Assembly (NCBI RefSeq): GCF_003286915.1
Contig: NZ_QMFY01000020.1
Coordinates: 24,563 to 88,562 of the forward strand
Length of the DNA stretch: 64,000 nt
Reading direction: 5' to 3'
Source of the DNA: Pseudochryseolinea flava
GTDB lineage: Bacteria > Bacteroidota > Bacteroidia > Cytophagales > Cyclobacteriaceae
Positions 28,069-38,293 of this stretch are shown here, piece by piece (position 1 is the first letter of the stretch; the number at the start of each line of letters is the position of its first letter). The translations under genes were made by a program, and so were the position numbers. Under the pieces are notes generated by a model. It was not told where the DNA came from. It saw only the letters and a list, made by a program, of their open reading frames with translations, and searched no databases.

Positions 28069-29472
28069 ATGTCTACATATTATACAACATTATTAAAAAC
28101 GCAACACGAGTTACCCACGCTACTGGTCGACTTATGTACATTCGTCGGCACACAATCGCACGGCTCATTGGGTTGGTTCGACAACATCGGCGCTGAAGAC
28201 ATCCCTTCTGCATGGGATCCTTCGGCAGCTGAAAAACTAAATGCTCACGGATTCGCTTTCATTCAACTGCCCGACGGATCTTTTATTGCGCTACTCAACA
28301 CCGGTACAACGGGAGCGCCATACGCCGTGGTCTTATTAGGGTCAGAGGGAGAGTTTCGTACAATCGCCAACAGTTTAGAAGAATTTATCATCCTGTGGTC
28401 TAAAGGCGAAACTGGCGTGCATGACCTTGATGATAAAAAAATCGACGGCCGTGATAATTTAGTCGCTTGGATAAAAGCGCGTCGCATGAAGGCACCCAAA
28501 GCTAAGGATTTCGACTTCGGTGCATGGCTTGACAATGCATCAACGGCAAAGGTAACGGACACGATATACGCTGAACGCACTCCTACCGATGCGTACGAAA
28601 AACTTGGCCCTAAGATGCGGACGTTGGTGGATATGATGGGACGTCGCGCCGATGATGAAGCGCTCATAACATGGGTGACGCAAACACTTGGAAAAAAAGT
28701 GCCTGCCCACACTTCGAACGACAGTGTGAACGTTACAGCACCCAAGTTGGGAATCGAACTAGTTTTCTCACACAACGTCCTCAATGAAAAATATCCACCG
28801 ATTAAAAAAAGTGCAAGATCATTTATCCCCTATTTATCACACGCTTGGATACGTGAAAAAATTGGCGAGCCCATTTTTGGTATCGATCTAAAGAATAGCA
28901 CCGAAGAAGACGCGATTCGCTCACTCGGGCAACCAGACGGACGCAGACCGCAATTCGCGACGGACACTGAACCCGTGATCGCATATTGGCACAAAGTCGT
29001 GGATCAGGGAGCCGATATCGTTCTCGTTATAGAGTCAGATGACGGAATAAGCATCGATGTCACGGTGAAAACATCGTCAGCGCTGGAAGAATATCCAGAA
29101 GTCAGTACACATCTGTTCGTCGCGTGGGCCTGCGAGAAAGGTTTGCTGGATGAGACTAGATTTGTTGAGCACGCCGCGCTATTTCAAAAAGTAAAAACAC
29201 GGCAAGCCCGCGGCGCTGAACTTGTCGCTACGGCACTAACGCGTGGGCTATGGGAAAATCATTTGATCAACAAGCCAGGCTTACGTCGTACTGCATATCA
29301 ATGGTTTCACAACATGAAAAACCTTTGGATTACCGCTGACTTGAAAAAAGTATTTGGCGCAAGAAAAGGTCCGTACGGTCACGACGAACCGGCGGTAGAT
29401 AACGACCACTGGGACAACGTAGATCTTGCCAGCAAAGCTTTTCACAAAGTATTTGACAAGTGGTTAGATTAG
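28069..29472 (+). CDS. SUKH/SMI1-KNR4-like domain protein, possible immunity-type protein
   Basis: 467 residues, no signal peptide. About residues 50-125 resemble the SUKH (SMI1/KNR4) fold: GFAFIQLPDGSFIALLNTG, AVVLLGSEGEFRTIANSLEE, FIILWSKG. About 185-330 carry a second conserved-looking region (VDMMGRRADDEALITWVTQT, PKLGIELVFSH, IPYLSHAWIREKIGEPIFGI), of the kind seen in proteins annotated near polymorphic toxins. SUKH proteins often neutralise contact-dependent toxins, but no toxin gene lies beside this one, so the role here is open. Flanked by unrelated genes. Confidence 0.55.
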   Translation: MSTYYTTLLKTQHELPTLLVDLCTFVGTQSHGSLGWFDNIGAEDIPSAWDPSAAEKLNAHGFAFIQLPDGSFIALLNTGTTGAPYAVVLLGSEGEFRTIANSLEEFIILWSKGETGVHDLDDKKIDGRDNLVAWIKARRMKAPKAKDFDFGAWLDNASTAKVTDTIYAERTPTDAYEKLGPKMRTLVDMMGRRADDEALITWVTQTLGKKVPAHTSNDSVNVTAPKLGIELVFSHNVLNEKYPPIKKSARSFIPYLSHAWIREKIGEPIFGIDLKNSTEEDAIRSLGQPDGRRPQFATDTEPVIAYWHKVVDQGADIVLVIESDDGISIDVTVKTSSALEEYPEVSTHLFVAWACEKGLLDETRFVEHAALFQKVKTRQARGAELVATALTRGLWENHLINKPGLRRTAYQWFHNMKNLWITADLKKVFGARKGPYGHDEPAVDNDHWDNVDLASKAFHKVFDKWLD

Positions 29473-29558
29473 ACCGACGATTACTCCTAATATCCATTGT
29501 GAAAAGATTTCGAACGTTATTGTTTATTTAAATACATCCTTGCAAACCAATAGCCACC

Positions 29559-31640
29559 ATGCGTAATATCCTTATTCTTTTTATTTGCCTCGTTTTTTCT
29601 ATTTCATCACTAAACGGGCAAATCAAAGTAGATCTAAAAAAATTCAACAAGAAAAGCGGCACAACCGCAGTAGCAAAAAATAATACACTTTCCGTGTCGT
29701 GGCCTGCGGGAGAAAATAAAACAGGCCAGCTACTTCTCGACCTTTCCGCTGAAAGCCCGATAATAAAAAGTATTGTACTACAAGAAGGGAATACCAAGTC
29801 ACCTATCGTCTCCGACGTCGATCCTGCGTTCATTCTTACGGTAGGAAAGCGTGACCTTGTATCACAAAACGGTTGGAATATTTTCTTCGATAAGGTTCCC
29901 AACAAACCGTTCAAATCTTATAACGTCGCCATAAAAAAACAAGCGGCGTCCGTTTACAGTGTTGGCACCCGAACGCTGATTTCCGTTGGCACACTAAGTG
30001 CGCCTGGATTTACAGGCACCTTAGAGATAACACTATACAATGGAAGTCCTCTACTCAACATTGCAGCGGTTATGTCGACGGATATTGATTCAACGGCAAT
30101 CCTCTATGATGCCGGACTGGTTTCTAAAAAGCCAAGTTGGAATCGGATTGGCTGGAGCGATGTTGACGCACAAATAAAAAACGCGCCGCTTTCGGCCAAC
30201 GATAAGGCTACTGATCTGATGGTGAAATACAGGACTATTGTTGGCGAGCACGATCATGGTAGTTTTGCAGTCTTCCCTGCTCCACACCAATATTTCTATC
30301 CACTCGATGAAGCTTTTAATTTGAAATTTGTCTGGGCAGGAAGTCAGTATCGCAACATGATCGATGGTTACGGTATCGGCATCCGCCAAGATCTTTATGG
30401 TGACAAAAGATTTGTTCCGTGGTTCAATGCTCCCCCTGCAACAAAGCAACGTCTTAATTTCTTTGTGTTGTTGAACAGCGGAAATACATCGACCGCATTG
30501 GAGGCTGTAAAGAAATTTACCAACGCAGACCGTTACCAATCATTGCCCGGATACAAGACTTTGACAAGCCACTTTCACAACGAATTTATTATGAAAGTTG
30601 TGCGCGCAAATAAACCTGTTCCGGCACAACCTGCTTTCATTGACGTTTTCAAAAAGCACGGCATCGACATTGTACACCTTGGTGAATTTCACTACACGGC
30701 ACATCCCAAAGGTCCCGACAGTCTTCGTCTTCAAGAATTACATGCATTATTCGAACAATGTGAGCGACTTTCATCAAATGACTTGTTGATGCTTCCAGGT
30801 GAAGAGCCGAACGAATTTTTTGGCGGTCATTGGTTGCAATTATTTCCACGCCCCGTGTATTGGATCATGTCGCGCGCTCAAGATAAACCGTTTGTAAGCA
30901 ATGATCCTGTGTATGGAAAAGTTTATCGCATCGCCAATGAAGAAGAAATGTTGGCGTTGCTAAAAACTGAAAACGGACTTGCATGGACAGCACACCCACG
31001 TACGAAAGGTTCGACTGGCTACCCTGACAAATACAATACGTCGAAATTCTTCAAAGACAATCACTTTCTCGGCGCAGCATGGAAAGCAATGCCAGCGGAT
31101 CTGTCACTTCCGTTTCTTGGCAAACGTGTTCTAGAACTCATGGACGACATGAACAATTGGGGCGACCGTAAGAAGGTTCTCGCAGAAGCGGATCTTTTCA
31201 CCATTGAGAATGAAAACGAAATGTATGCACACTTGAATGTCAATTACATTAAACTTGACAAGCTCCCTGCTTTCAAAGATGGTTGGCAATCGATAAACGA
31301 CGCCCTGCAAAACGGCCAATTCTTCTCTTCTACTGGCGAAGTATTGATTCCGGAATTTACCGTAGACGGAAAATCATCCGGTGAAGAAATTGCAAGTGCA
31401 GACAAACCACTAAATGTGTCGTTCAAAATCAAATGGACATTCCCGATGAACTACGCTGAAATCATTTCAGGTGATGGTAAGAATGTTTATCGCGAAAAAA
31501 TCAATCTCGACAATACCACCGCCTTCGGTGAACAAACCGTAACGAAATCAATCAACCTTAGCGGAAGAAAATGGGTTCGCCTAGAAGCGTGGGACGTCGC
31601 TGCTAACGGAGCCTTCACACAAACGATCTGGATCAAATAA
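29559..31640 (+). CDS. Secreted PHP/metal-dependent-hydrolase-like protein
   Basis: 693 residues with a signal peptide (ILFICLVFSISSLNGQ). Residues about 25-300 are a beta-sandwich-like region. About 340-560 have spaced His/Glu motifs like those of PHP-type metal hydrolases: SHFHNEF, IVHLGEFHYTAHP, MLPGEEPNEFFGGHW, AWTAHPRTKGS. The last 100 residues look like a beta-sandwich module (FTVDGKSSGEEI to AWDVAANGAFTQTIWI). I do not know the substrate. Its stop codon is immediately followed by the ATG of a GH43 gene with no gap, so a role in carbohydrate breakdown is likely. Confidence 0.6.
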   Translation: MRNILILFICLVFSISSLNGQIKVDLKKFNKKSGTTAVAKNNTLSVSWPAGENKTGQLLLDLSAESPIIKSIVLQEGNTKSPIVSDVDPAFILTVGKRDLVSQNGWNIFFDKVPNKPFKSYNVAIKKQAASVYSVGTRTLISVGTLSAPGFTGTLEITLYNGSPLLNIAAVMSTDIDSTAILYDAGLVSKKPSWNRIGWSDVDAQIKNAPLSANDKATDLMVKYRTIVGEHDHGSFAVFPAPHQYFYPLDEAFNLKFVWAGSQYRNMIDGYGIGIRQDLYGDKRFVPWFNAPPATKQRLNFFVLLNSGNTSTALEAVKKFTNADRYQSLPGYKTLTSHFHNEFIMKVVRANKPVPAQPAFIDVFKKHGIDIVHLGEFHYTAHPKGPDSLRLQELHALFEQCERLSSNDLLMLPGEEPNEFFGGHWLQLFPRPVYWIMSRAQDKPFVSNDPVYGKVYRIANEEEMLALLKTENGLAWTAHPRTKGSTGYPDKYNTSKFFKDNHFLGAAWKAMPADLSLPFLGKRVLELMDDMNNWGDRKKVLAEADLFTIENENEMYAHLNVNYIKLDKLPAFKDGWQSINDALQNGQFFSSTGEVLIPEFTVDGKSSGEEIASADKPLNVSFKIKWTFPMNYAEIISGDGKNVYREKINLDNTTAFGEQTVTKSINLSGRKWVRLEAWDVAANGAFTQTIWIK

Positions 31641-32615
31641 ATGAAAACTGCTATTACAACGCTTGCACAGTTTGTCTTTGTTTTAGCAACTGTTTTTGCT
31701 TCTACGGATGCGATTCCGCAGGTAAAAGGTGACACGATTGAATTGGCCGACCCGACAATTTTTCCTTATGACGAAAAATTCTACCTCTATGGAACGGTCG
31801 AAAAAAGTTCACGTAATGGATTTCAGGTCTACGTTTCGCGTGATTTGAAATCATGGGAACTTTCGGAAAAGAATGATGGATACGCGCTTAAAAAAGGCGA
31901 TGCCTTTGGTCGTTCCGGTTTCTGGGCGCCACAAGTGTTCTTTCACCATGGGCAGTTCTACATGGCCTACACCGCGAACGAACAAATTGCCATAGCCAAA
32001 AGCGATAGCCCGCTGGGTCCGTTCACACAAACCAAAAAAGATTCGCTGTCGTCGACGATGAAGCAAATCGATCCATTTGTTTTCATTGACGACGATGGAA
32101 CGAAATATCTTTATCACGTTCGACTAACAAATGGTAATCGCATTTTCGTATCCGAGATGAACGATGATCTTTCGGGGGTAAAATCCGAAACAACAAAAGA
32201 GTGCGTGAGTGGAATCGAACGATGGGAGAATACACAGAGCGTACCGTGGCCAGTAACAGAAGGCCCGACTGTGATTAAGCAAGATGGAATCTACTACATG
32301 TTCTATTCAGCAAATGATTTTCGAAACCCTGATTACGCCGTCGGATATGCTACCAGCAAGCATCCTCTCGGTCCGTGGACAAAATATTCAGGAAATCCAA
32401 TTCTGGTAAGAGACATGTTCGGCATCAATGGCACTGGTCATGGCGATCTTTTCAAAGTAAAGCGACAGTGGTATTATGTTTTTCACACGCATCATTCCAA
32501 TGCACGTACAGGGCCAAGAAAAACAGCACTTGTAAAAGCAACTTCGGCCTCACAAAATAATGGCCGATGGAAAATCGTCCCAAGTACATTTGAAATACTA
32601 AAAACCGGAAATTAA
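31641..32615 (+). CDS. GH43 family glycoside hydrolase
   Basis: 324 residues with a signal peptide (about 1-28). A single five-bladed GH43 propeller with all three acidic positions: the base Asp37 in ELADPTIF, the pKa modulator Asp144 in IDPFVFIDDDG, and the acid Glu207 in TEGPTV. Other family blocks are GFWAPQVFFHHGQFYMAYTA and INGTGHGDLFKVKRQWYYVF. GH43 enzymes act on alpha-L-arabinofuranosides, beta-xylosides or beta-galactosides; the specificity cannot be read here. Directly abuts the PHP-like gene (TAA then ATG), forming a two-gene operon. Confidence 0.92.
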   Translation: MKTAITTLAQFVFVLATVFASTDAIPQVKGDTIELADPTIFPYDEKFYLYGTVEKSSRNGFQVYVSRDLKSWELSEKNDGYALKKGDAFGRSGFWAPQVFFHHGQFYMAYTANEQIAIAKSDSPLGPFTQTKKDSLSSTMKQIDPFVFIDDDGTKYLYHVRLTNGNRIFVSEMNDDLSGVKSETTKECVSGIERWENTQSVPWPVTEGPTVIKQDGIYYMFYSANDFRNPDYAVGYATSKHPLGPWTKYSGNPILVRDMFGINGTGHGDLFKVKRQWYYVFHTHHSNARTGPRKTALVKATSASQNNGRWKIVPSTFEILKTGN

Positions 32616-32828
32616 CATCCTTTGTCCGTCATGTCAGTGAGCCGCGTCATCGCGCTGTCTTTCAAATTTGCGTATTGCCTGATTAATGCTTAGATTAGTA
32701 AGAGTCCATCACGTTCTATCCATGGAATTGATGGGCTTTGTTGTTTAGGTCATCAATCATTTTCTTTCGCGAGTAGTTCGAACACATAGTCAGTCAACTG
32801 AGATTTAGATAGTAGCTGTTTAATAATC

Positions 32829-33404
32829 ATGGTATTGACAACACGTCAGAAGTTTACGTTCCGCTTTTCAACACCCAATTTTGTGTTGCTATTGTGCGCA
32901 CTGCTTACCATAAGCGTTGCGAACTCCAAAGCAAAACAACCGATGCTTGAATATCAGGTAAAGGCAGTTTTCTTGTACAACTTCGCACAGTTTGTAGAGT
33001 GGCCCAAACAAGCATTTACGACAGATAATGCGCCGCTGATCATCGGTGTTTTAGGAGCGGATCCATTCGGAAGTTACCTTGATAAAACGGTGAAAGGCGA
33101 AAATGTTAATGGGCATCCTATCATCGTGAAGCGCTTCCAAAAGATTGAAGACATCAAAAACTGTCATATCCTTTTTATCAACATCACCGGTAAAGATCGC
33201 GTACGAGAAATCTGCGAGCAATTGAACGCAAAGAATGTGCTTACTGTAAGTGATATGCCAAACTTCACAAAGCAAGGTGGCATTGTAAAATTCTATGTAG
33301 AAGACAACAAAACAAAAATTCGCATAAACCTCGAAGCGTCAAAGCGTGCTGATCTCAGCATCAGTTCGAAGTTGCTTCGCGTCGCCGAAATCGTTAATAA
33401 CTAG
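32829..33404 (+). CDS. YfiR family periplasmic protein (DUF4154)
   Basis: 191 residues with an N-terminal signal segment. The YfiR signature is clear: EYQVKAVFLYNFAQFVEWPK at the N-terminus, IIGVLGADPFGSYLD, CHILFIN, VLTVSDMPNFTKQGGIVKFY and the closing INLEASKRADLSISSKLLRV. In Pseudomonas, YfiR is a periplasmic redox-sensing repressor of the cyclase YfiN. Here the gene is 5 bases upstream of a sensor histidine kinase, so it probably controls that kinase's periplasmic domain. Confidence 0.92.
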   Translation: MVLTTRQKFTFRFSTPNFVLLLCALLTISVANSKAKQPMLEYQVKAVFLYNFAQFVEWPKQAFTTDNAPLIIGVLGADPFGSYLDKTVKGENVNGHPIIVKRFQKIEDIKNCHILFINITGKDRVREICEQLNAKNVLTVSDMPNFTKQGGIVKFYVEDNKTKIRINLEASKRADLSISSKLLRVAEIVNN

Positions 33405-33409
33405 TCGTT

Positions 33410-35233
33410 ATGCTAAGGAATACGCCGATCAAACAAAAATTGATGATCGTCATTCTGCTGGTCAGTGGCGCTGTTTCGCTTTTGACGAGTGCCGCATATT
33501 TCACCTATGAAGTCATCACCTTTCGCCAAACCACGATCAGACAACTTACGCTGCTTGGACAAATCATCGCAGCCAATAGCACCGCTGCGCTTGCGTTCGA
33601 TAGCCGAGAGGATGCGACAGAAACGCTTCTCGCGCTAAGGGCAGATCCAAACATTGTTGCCGCTGCACTCTACGACGTTCAGGGAAATCTATTTGCTTCT
33701 TACCCTACAAACTTACCTGACAGCACTTTTCATCCTGAAGAAAAAAGAAAGGGCTACTACTTCGAAAACAAGTTTCTATTCGGTTTTGAACACGTCGTTC
33801 AGGGTAAGAAAACTCTCGGCACATTATACATGAAGGCAGACATGCGCGTACTGAATGAGCGAATTATTCTGTACGTCAGCATTGGACTTCTTGTCATCAT
33901 GACTTCCCTTCTGCTAGCCTTTTTACTTACCCGCAAAATACAGACGCAAATTTCACAACCGATCTTAGAACTTGCTACCAAAGCAAAAGTCGTTTCTGAA
34001 TTCCAAGATTATTCTGTAAGGGCTAACAAATTGGGCGCAGATGAAATTGGCACACTCACCGATGCATTCAACGCCATGCTCGCGCAGATACAGTCGCAAA
34101 ATTCAGCGTTGAGTGAAAGTAGCGCCAGGATGATCGCCGTGATGAACTCAGCACTCACCGCAGTGGTGGTGATTAATTCAACAGGACATATCACGGAATG
34201 GAACTCGCATGCTGAGCAAATCTTTGGATGGTCACGTTCGGAAGCACTTGATCAAGAACTTGCCAACCTTGTGGTGCCACATCGATATCGCGACGATCAT
34301 CGAAAAGGCCTACATCATTTCATAGCAACAGGCGAAGGACCAGTTTTAAATAAACTGATCGAGATGAATGCTCTCCGACGTGATGGAACAGAATTTCCCG
34401 TAGAGCTCAGCATCAGCCCACTCAGAACTGCTCATGCTATTGCTTTCTGTGGATTCATTACGGATATCACAAAACGAAAGCAAGCAGAAGAGGAAATACG
34501 ATCTCTTAATCAAGAGCTAGAACAAAAAGTTGCCGCGCGCACGCAAGAACTGCAAATCGCCAACAAAGAGTTAGAAGCATTCTCGTATTCAGTATCGCAT
34601 GACCTTCGCGCGCCGCTCCGTTCGATCAACGGTTACATGACAATTTTTGCTGATGACTACACCAGCAAGCTTGATGACGAAGCAAAGAGGCTCATGACGA
34701 TCATCCTCAACAACGCAAAAAAAATGGGGCAATTGATCGACGATCTTCTTGAGTTCTCGAAATTAGGAAGAAAAGAATTAACGAAATCTAGAATTCACAT
34801 GCGAGAGATGGCGTTGTCGATTTATGACGATCTAAAAAAACCGGAGGCGCCACGTCAAGTAGAATTCACTGTACACAATATTCCTGATGTTAAAGGTGAC
34901 AACGCCACAATTAGGCAAGTTTGGATCAACCTAATTTCAAACGCGCTAAAATACTCGCGACACACCAACAAAGCGGTTATCGAAATAGATGCAGAAGAAC
35001 AAGACGATCTGATCACATACTTCATCAAAGACAACGGCGCTGGCTTCGATATGGACTATTACGATAAACTCTTCGGTGTATTTCAGCGACTACATACCGC
35101 TAAAGAATTTGAAGGCACCGGCGTTGGTCTCGCCATTGTTCAGCGAATCATTTCAAGACATGGGGGAAAAGTATGGGCCACAGCAACGCCTAACAAAGGT
35201 GCTACGTTCTATTTCTCGTTGCCCAAGCAATGA
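33410..35233 (+). CDS. Sensor histidine kinase with YfiN-like periplasmic sensor, HAMP and PAS
   Basis: 607 residues. Transmembrane helix 1 at about 12-34, a periplasmic domain of about 115 residues resembling the CHASE8-type sensor of YfiN (RQLTLLGQIIAANSTAALAF), helix 2 at about 150-172, HAMP to about 225, PAS about 235-350 (ITEWNSHAEQIFGWSR), a coiled coil, then HisKA with the phospho-acceptor His397 in SVSHDLRAPLRS. The ATPase domain has the N box (WINLISNALKYS), DNGAGFD and GTGVGLAI. There is no receiver or output domain, so a separate response regulator is needed; none is adjacent. It forms an operon with YfiR. In effect, the YfiN output cyclase is replaced by a kinase. Confidence 0.93.
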   Translation: MLRNTPIKQKLMIVILLVSGAVSLLTSAAYFTYEVITFRQTTIRQLTLLGQIIAANSTAALAFDSREDATETLLALRADPNIVAAALYDVQGNLFASYPTNLPDSTFHPEEKRKGYYFENKFLFGFEHVVQGKKTLGTLYMKADMRVLNERIILYVSIGLLVIMTSLLLAFLLTRKIQTQISQPILELATKAKVVSEFQDYSVRANKLGADEIGTLTDAFNAMLAQIQSQNSALSESSARMIAVMNSALTAVVVINSTGHITEWNSHAEQIFGWSRSEALDQELANLVVPHRYRDDHRKGLHHFIATGEGPVLNKLIEMNALRRDGTEFPVELSISPLRTAHAIAFCGFITDITKRKQAEEEIRSLNQELEQKVAARTQELQIANKELEAFSYSVSHDLRAPLRSINGYMTIFADDYTSKLDDEAKRLMTIILNNAKKMGQLIDDLLEFSKLGRKELTKSRIHMREMALSIYDDLKKPEAPRQVEFTVHNIPDVKGDNATIRQVWINLISNALKYSRHTNKAVIEIDAEEQDDLITYFIKDNGAGFDMDYYDKLFGVFQRLHTAKEFEGTGVGLAIVQRIISRHGGKVWATATPNKGATFYFSLPKQ

Positions 35234-35498
35234 TACACATACAAAATCTGCGAGCACTGCTCTGTCATTGTTGGAACATTACTTTTTAAATCACTTACAT
35301 CAGCGTCCCTCACGAGCAACACTAACGGTTATGATCATTACCCTACAAAGGTGTTTTTGCATCCCCTGCTACGGGCATAATCGATCGTAACACTGCATTA
35401 GGTTATTTTTTTACCGAACCGCCTTTCATATTTGCAGCCGTCAACTGAAAGTTTTTCAATCGCGGTCAACGCTGACGTACCAAAACCAACCCTCAACT

Positions 35499-37858
35499 AT
35501 GAAAATTAGAATTCTACTGGCGTTCATTTCGTTTGCCACACTTACACATGCGCAAAATGGAAACGTAAACGGTGTGATCTACGACGAAAACGGGCAACAA
35601 CTTCCTGCCGTTACTGTCACGTTAAAAGGAACACCACATGGCACCCTCACTGAACAAGATGGTCGTTTTGAAATCAAAAATATCCCTGAAGGCTCGTACA
35701 TCTTAAACGCATCAATGATTGGATCTGAGAAATTCGAGCAAGCCATCTTCATCAAGAACAATGAAACAACTACCGTTCCAACGATCAAATAAAAAGAGAA
35801 TCAAAACCAGCTTGACGAGATCGTTGTCTCCGGATTACGGGAAGAAGTTTATGTTGAACGTAAGGCTTCTGAGTCACTTAGACTGCAAGCAGATTTAATT
35901 GAAATTCCACAGAACATCAACATTGCAACGCGTCAGACATTGAAAGATATGGGCTTGCTTTCCAAGGGGAGATTTCGCGAATCTCCAGTGGCATCACAAA
36001 AAGTTATGGTGGAGCACTCGACATGACGTTGCAAATACGCGGTACCAATGCAACGTACGGCACATATCGCAATGGCGTTGGGGGACCAATATGGTGGAAC
36101 GCTCAAGAAGATGCTTCCATGATTGAGCGCATAGAATTCGTAAAAGGCCCTGCAGGATTTATGCTAGCGAATGCCGAACCTGGTGGACTCGTCAACACAG
36201 TAACAAAACAACCTGGCCGCGAAAGTACTCGCGAAATTACATTCGGCGTTGGCAGTTTTAATTTAATGCGTACAACAATCGACCTCGGTGGCGAAGTAAA
36301 AAAGAACAGTCCGCTCACCTACCGGCTAAACACAGGTATTCAAAAAAACAACGAGTTCTATCACTTCGGAGAGTTCAATAGATTTTTCATTTGTCCAGCA
36401 TTAAAATATGAGTTTAATGAAAACACCAGTGTAACCATTGAGCACAACTATGTAAAAGCGCAAGCGCAAGAAAACACACATTCATCAGTTTCTATTAACG
36501 GTGATTTTTGGGCGCTGCCTATTGACTTCGCGATTAACGATCCTAACAATGAACCGTTTCTTGGTGCTGATGTTTATTCACGAATTTATCTAAGTCACAA
36601 GTTAAACGACGATTGGAGATTCAATGGGCAAGCAGCATACATGACGACCAACTGGGATGGAACATCGTTATATCTTGAAGGAATTTCTACTACAAAAGAT
36701 ACATTGCATCGCTCAAGCTCGATGAGCGATTGGTGGGGAAAGCTGATGAACATGCAACTATTCCTTGATGGAAAATTCAACACAGGAAAATCCGTTGAGC
36801 ATAAAGTAATGGTCGGCATAGACTTTGGAGATGGTGCAGAAGGTAGTGCCTATGGTGGCACATGGGGTGAGAAAAAATTCCCATTGCTCATTCATGAACC
36901 AACCTATTATCTACCGAAAGACTCGCTTCGTTTTCGAGGAGAAACGTGGCGATGGATGGCGAGCAATCGATGGATGGCTTTGTATATCCAAGATCACATC
37001 AAAGTTTATAACAAGGTTGTGATTACGCTCGCTGGGAGATTCACCAACCTCACCACAGGACAAGATTGGAACAGTCCACCACATGATCCAGAATACGAAC
37101 TCACGGACACAAAATTTACGCCCCGACTTGGACTGACCTACCTTGTTAATGAAGACATCTCGATCTACGCGCTCCACGATGAGAGCTTTTTATCACAACG
37201 TGGTGCAATATTCGGTGGTGGAAGGTTACCCGCGTTAACAGGTAGCAACAACGAACTTGGTGTAAAAGCCATGCTATTCAAAAAACAACTTTCGTTGAGT
37301 GCATCAGTCTACGACATTCGTAAAAATAACGTTGGCACAACGGACCAATTACACGACGGATTCTATCTTAAAACCGGGCAAATAAAAAGCACAGGATTTG
37401 ATTTCGATATGATGGGAAAAATCACGCCATCACTGGTCATCAATGCAAACTACTCCTATGTTGATGCACGCATTACGAAAGACACTGATTTGTCTCTTAT
37501 CGGATTAACCAATGCCGGAACGGTGGATCACCTTGCCAATATTTGGATGAAGTATACGATACAGCACGGCATACTACAGGGCCTCGGCGTTGGTGTTGGC
37601 ATGCAGCACACAGGAAAACGAAGTGGCGTATCGCCGGGTTGGAACAGCGGTGATGGCAATCGATACCTTCCGGATTATACTTTATATGATGCTTCGCTAT
37701 CGTATACTACCGATCGATTTAGTGTAATGTTCAACATCTACAATCTAACGGATGAACGATATGCAAGTAACGGCTGGTACTATCCAGAGTTTGGTGAATG
37801 GATGTTCGATGTTGGTGCTCGGATGAATTTCCGAATACAAACGAGCATCAAACTATAG
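35499..37858 (+). pseudogene. TonB-dependent siderophore-type receptor, broken by a stop and a frameshift
   Basis: The gene starts with a signal peptide (ATG 35499, ending near THAQ) and a carboxypeptidase-regulatory-like domain. An in-frame TAA at 35790-35792 then interrupts it. The same frame continues with LDEIVVSG (TonB-box/plug junction) as far as LKDMGLLSKG. A one-base loss in GGGG (35966-35969) then shifts the frame; the continuation EISRISSGITKSYGGALDMT is in another frame and runs intact from 36023 through the plug and barrel to 37858, ending in a normal final strand. The barrel resembles ferric-siderophore receptors (RIEFVKGPAGFMLANAEPGG). Two independent lesions argue for a pseudogene, although assembly errors are possible. 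It follows YfiR/kinase by about 265 bases. Confidence 0.8.
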
Positions 37859-37929
37859 GAATTGCCTCTGCCCCTGCGACCTTAATGGCACCACATTTTC
37901 TTAATTCATATCCGTAATCAAATGCGATA

Positions 37930-38136
37930 ATGGTGAAAAAGAAAAAGTCATTGCAAAAAAAAGATAGGCATGAACCGGAAGTTCCAAAAGACCTACATGA
38001 TCTGTCGAAGCTGGAATTATCTGGGAGTAGCGACAACGATACGGTATCATTGTCGGCAACCGACACGGATGAAGATGAAAATGAGGGGCTCGGCGACGGT
38101 AATATGGGTGGTCGGCGACTCGTAAAGAAACCATAA
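37930..38136 (+). CDS. Small charged protein of unknown function
   Basis: 68 residues: a Lys-rich N-terminus, an acidic middle (DTDEDENEG) and a basic end. No recognised family; it may be disordered. Supported by an ATG start and a plausible codon pattern only. The antisense frame over the same bases is long but low-complexity. Confidence 0.4.
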   Translation: MVKKKKSLQKKDRHEPEVPKDLHDLSKLELSGSSDNDTVSLSATDTDEDENEGLGDGNMGGRRLVKKP

Positions 38137-38293
38137 AACAGGTCGTTCCCCTGGCTTAAAAGCGTCGAATAAGGCCATAATAGCCCCATTTTCGGGGAGT
38201 TTGAATAAAAAATTGACACGGTTTTCGATTTTTACTTTACTAATACCATTACCTTTTGCACATTGCCGCCTTGAAAATTTAATTTCCTACAAC

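Noticed and set aside
35234..35498. Promoter for the TonB receptor with CATATTTG near 35429
   Set aside because: One mismatch to TAnnTTTG and no convincing -33 partner, so too weak to list.
37848..38219. Minus-strand 123-residue frame opposite the small charged protein
   Set aside because: Low-complexity Ser/Pro-rich translation that mirrors the acidic plus-strand frame; no start context or family.
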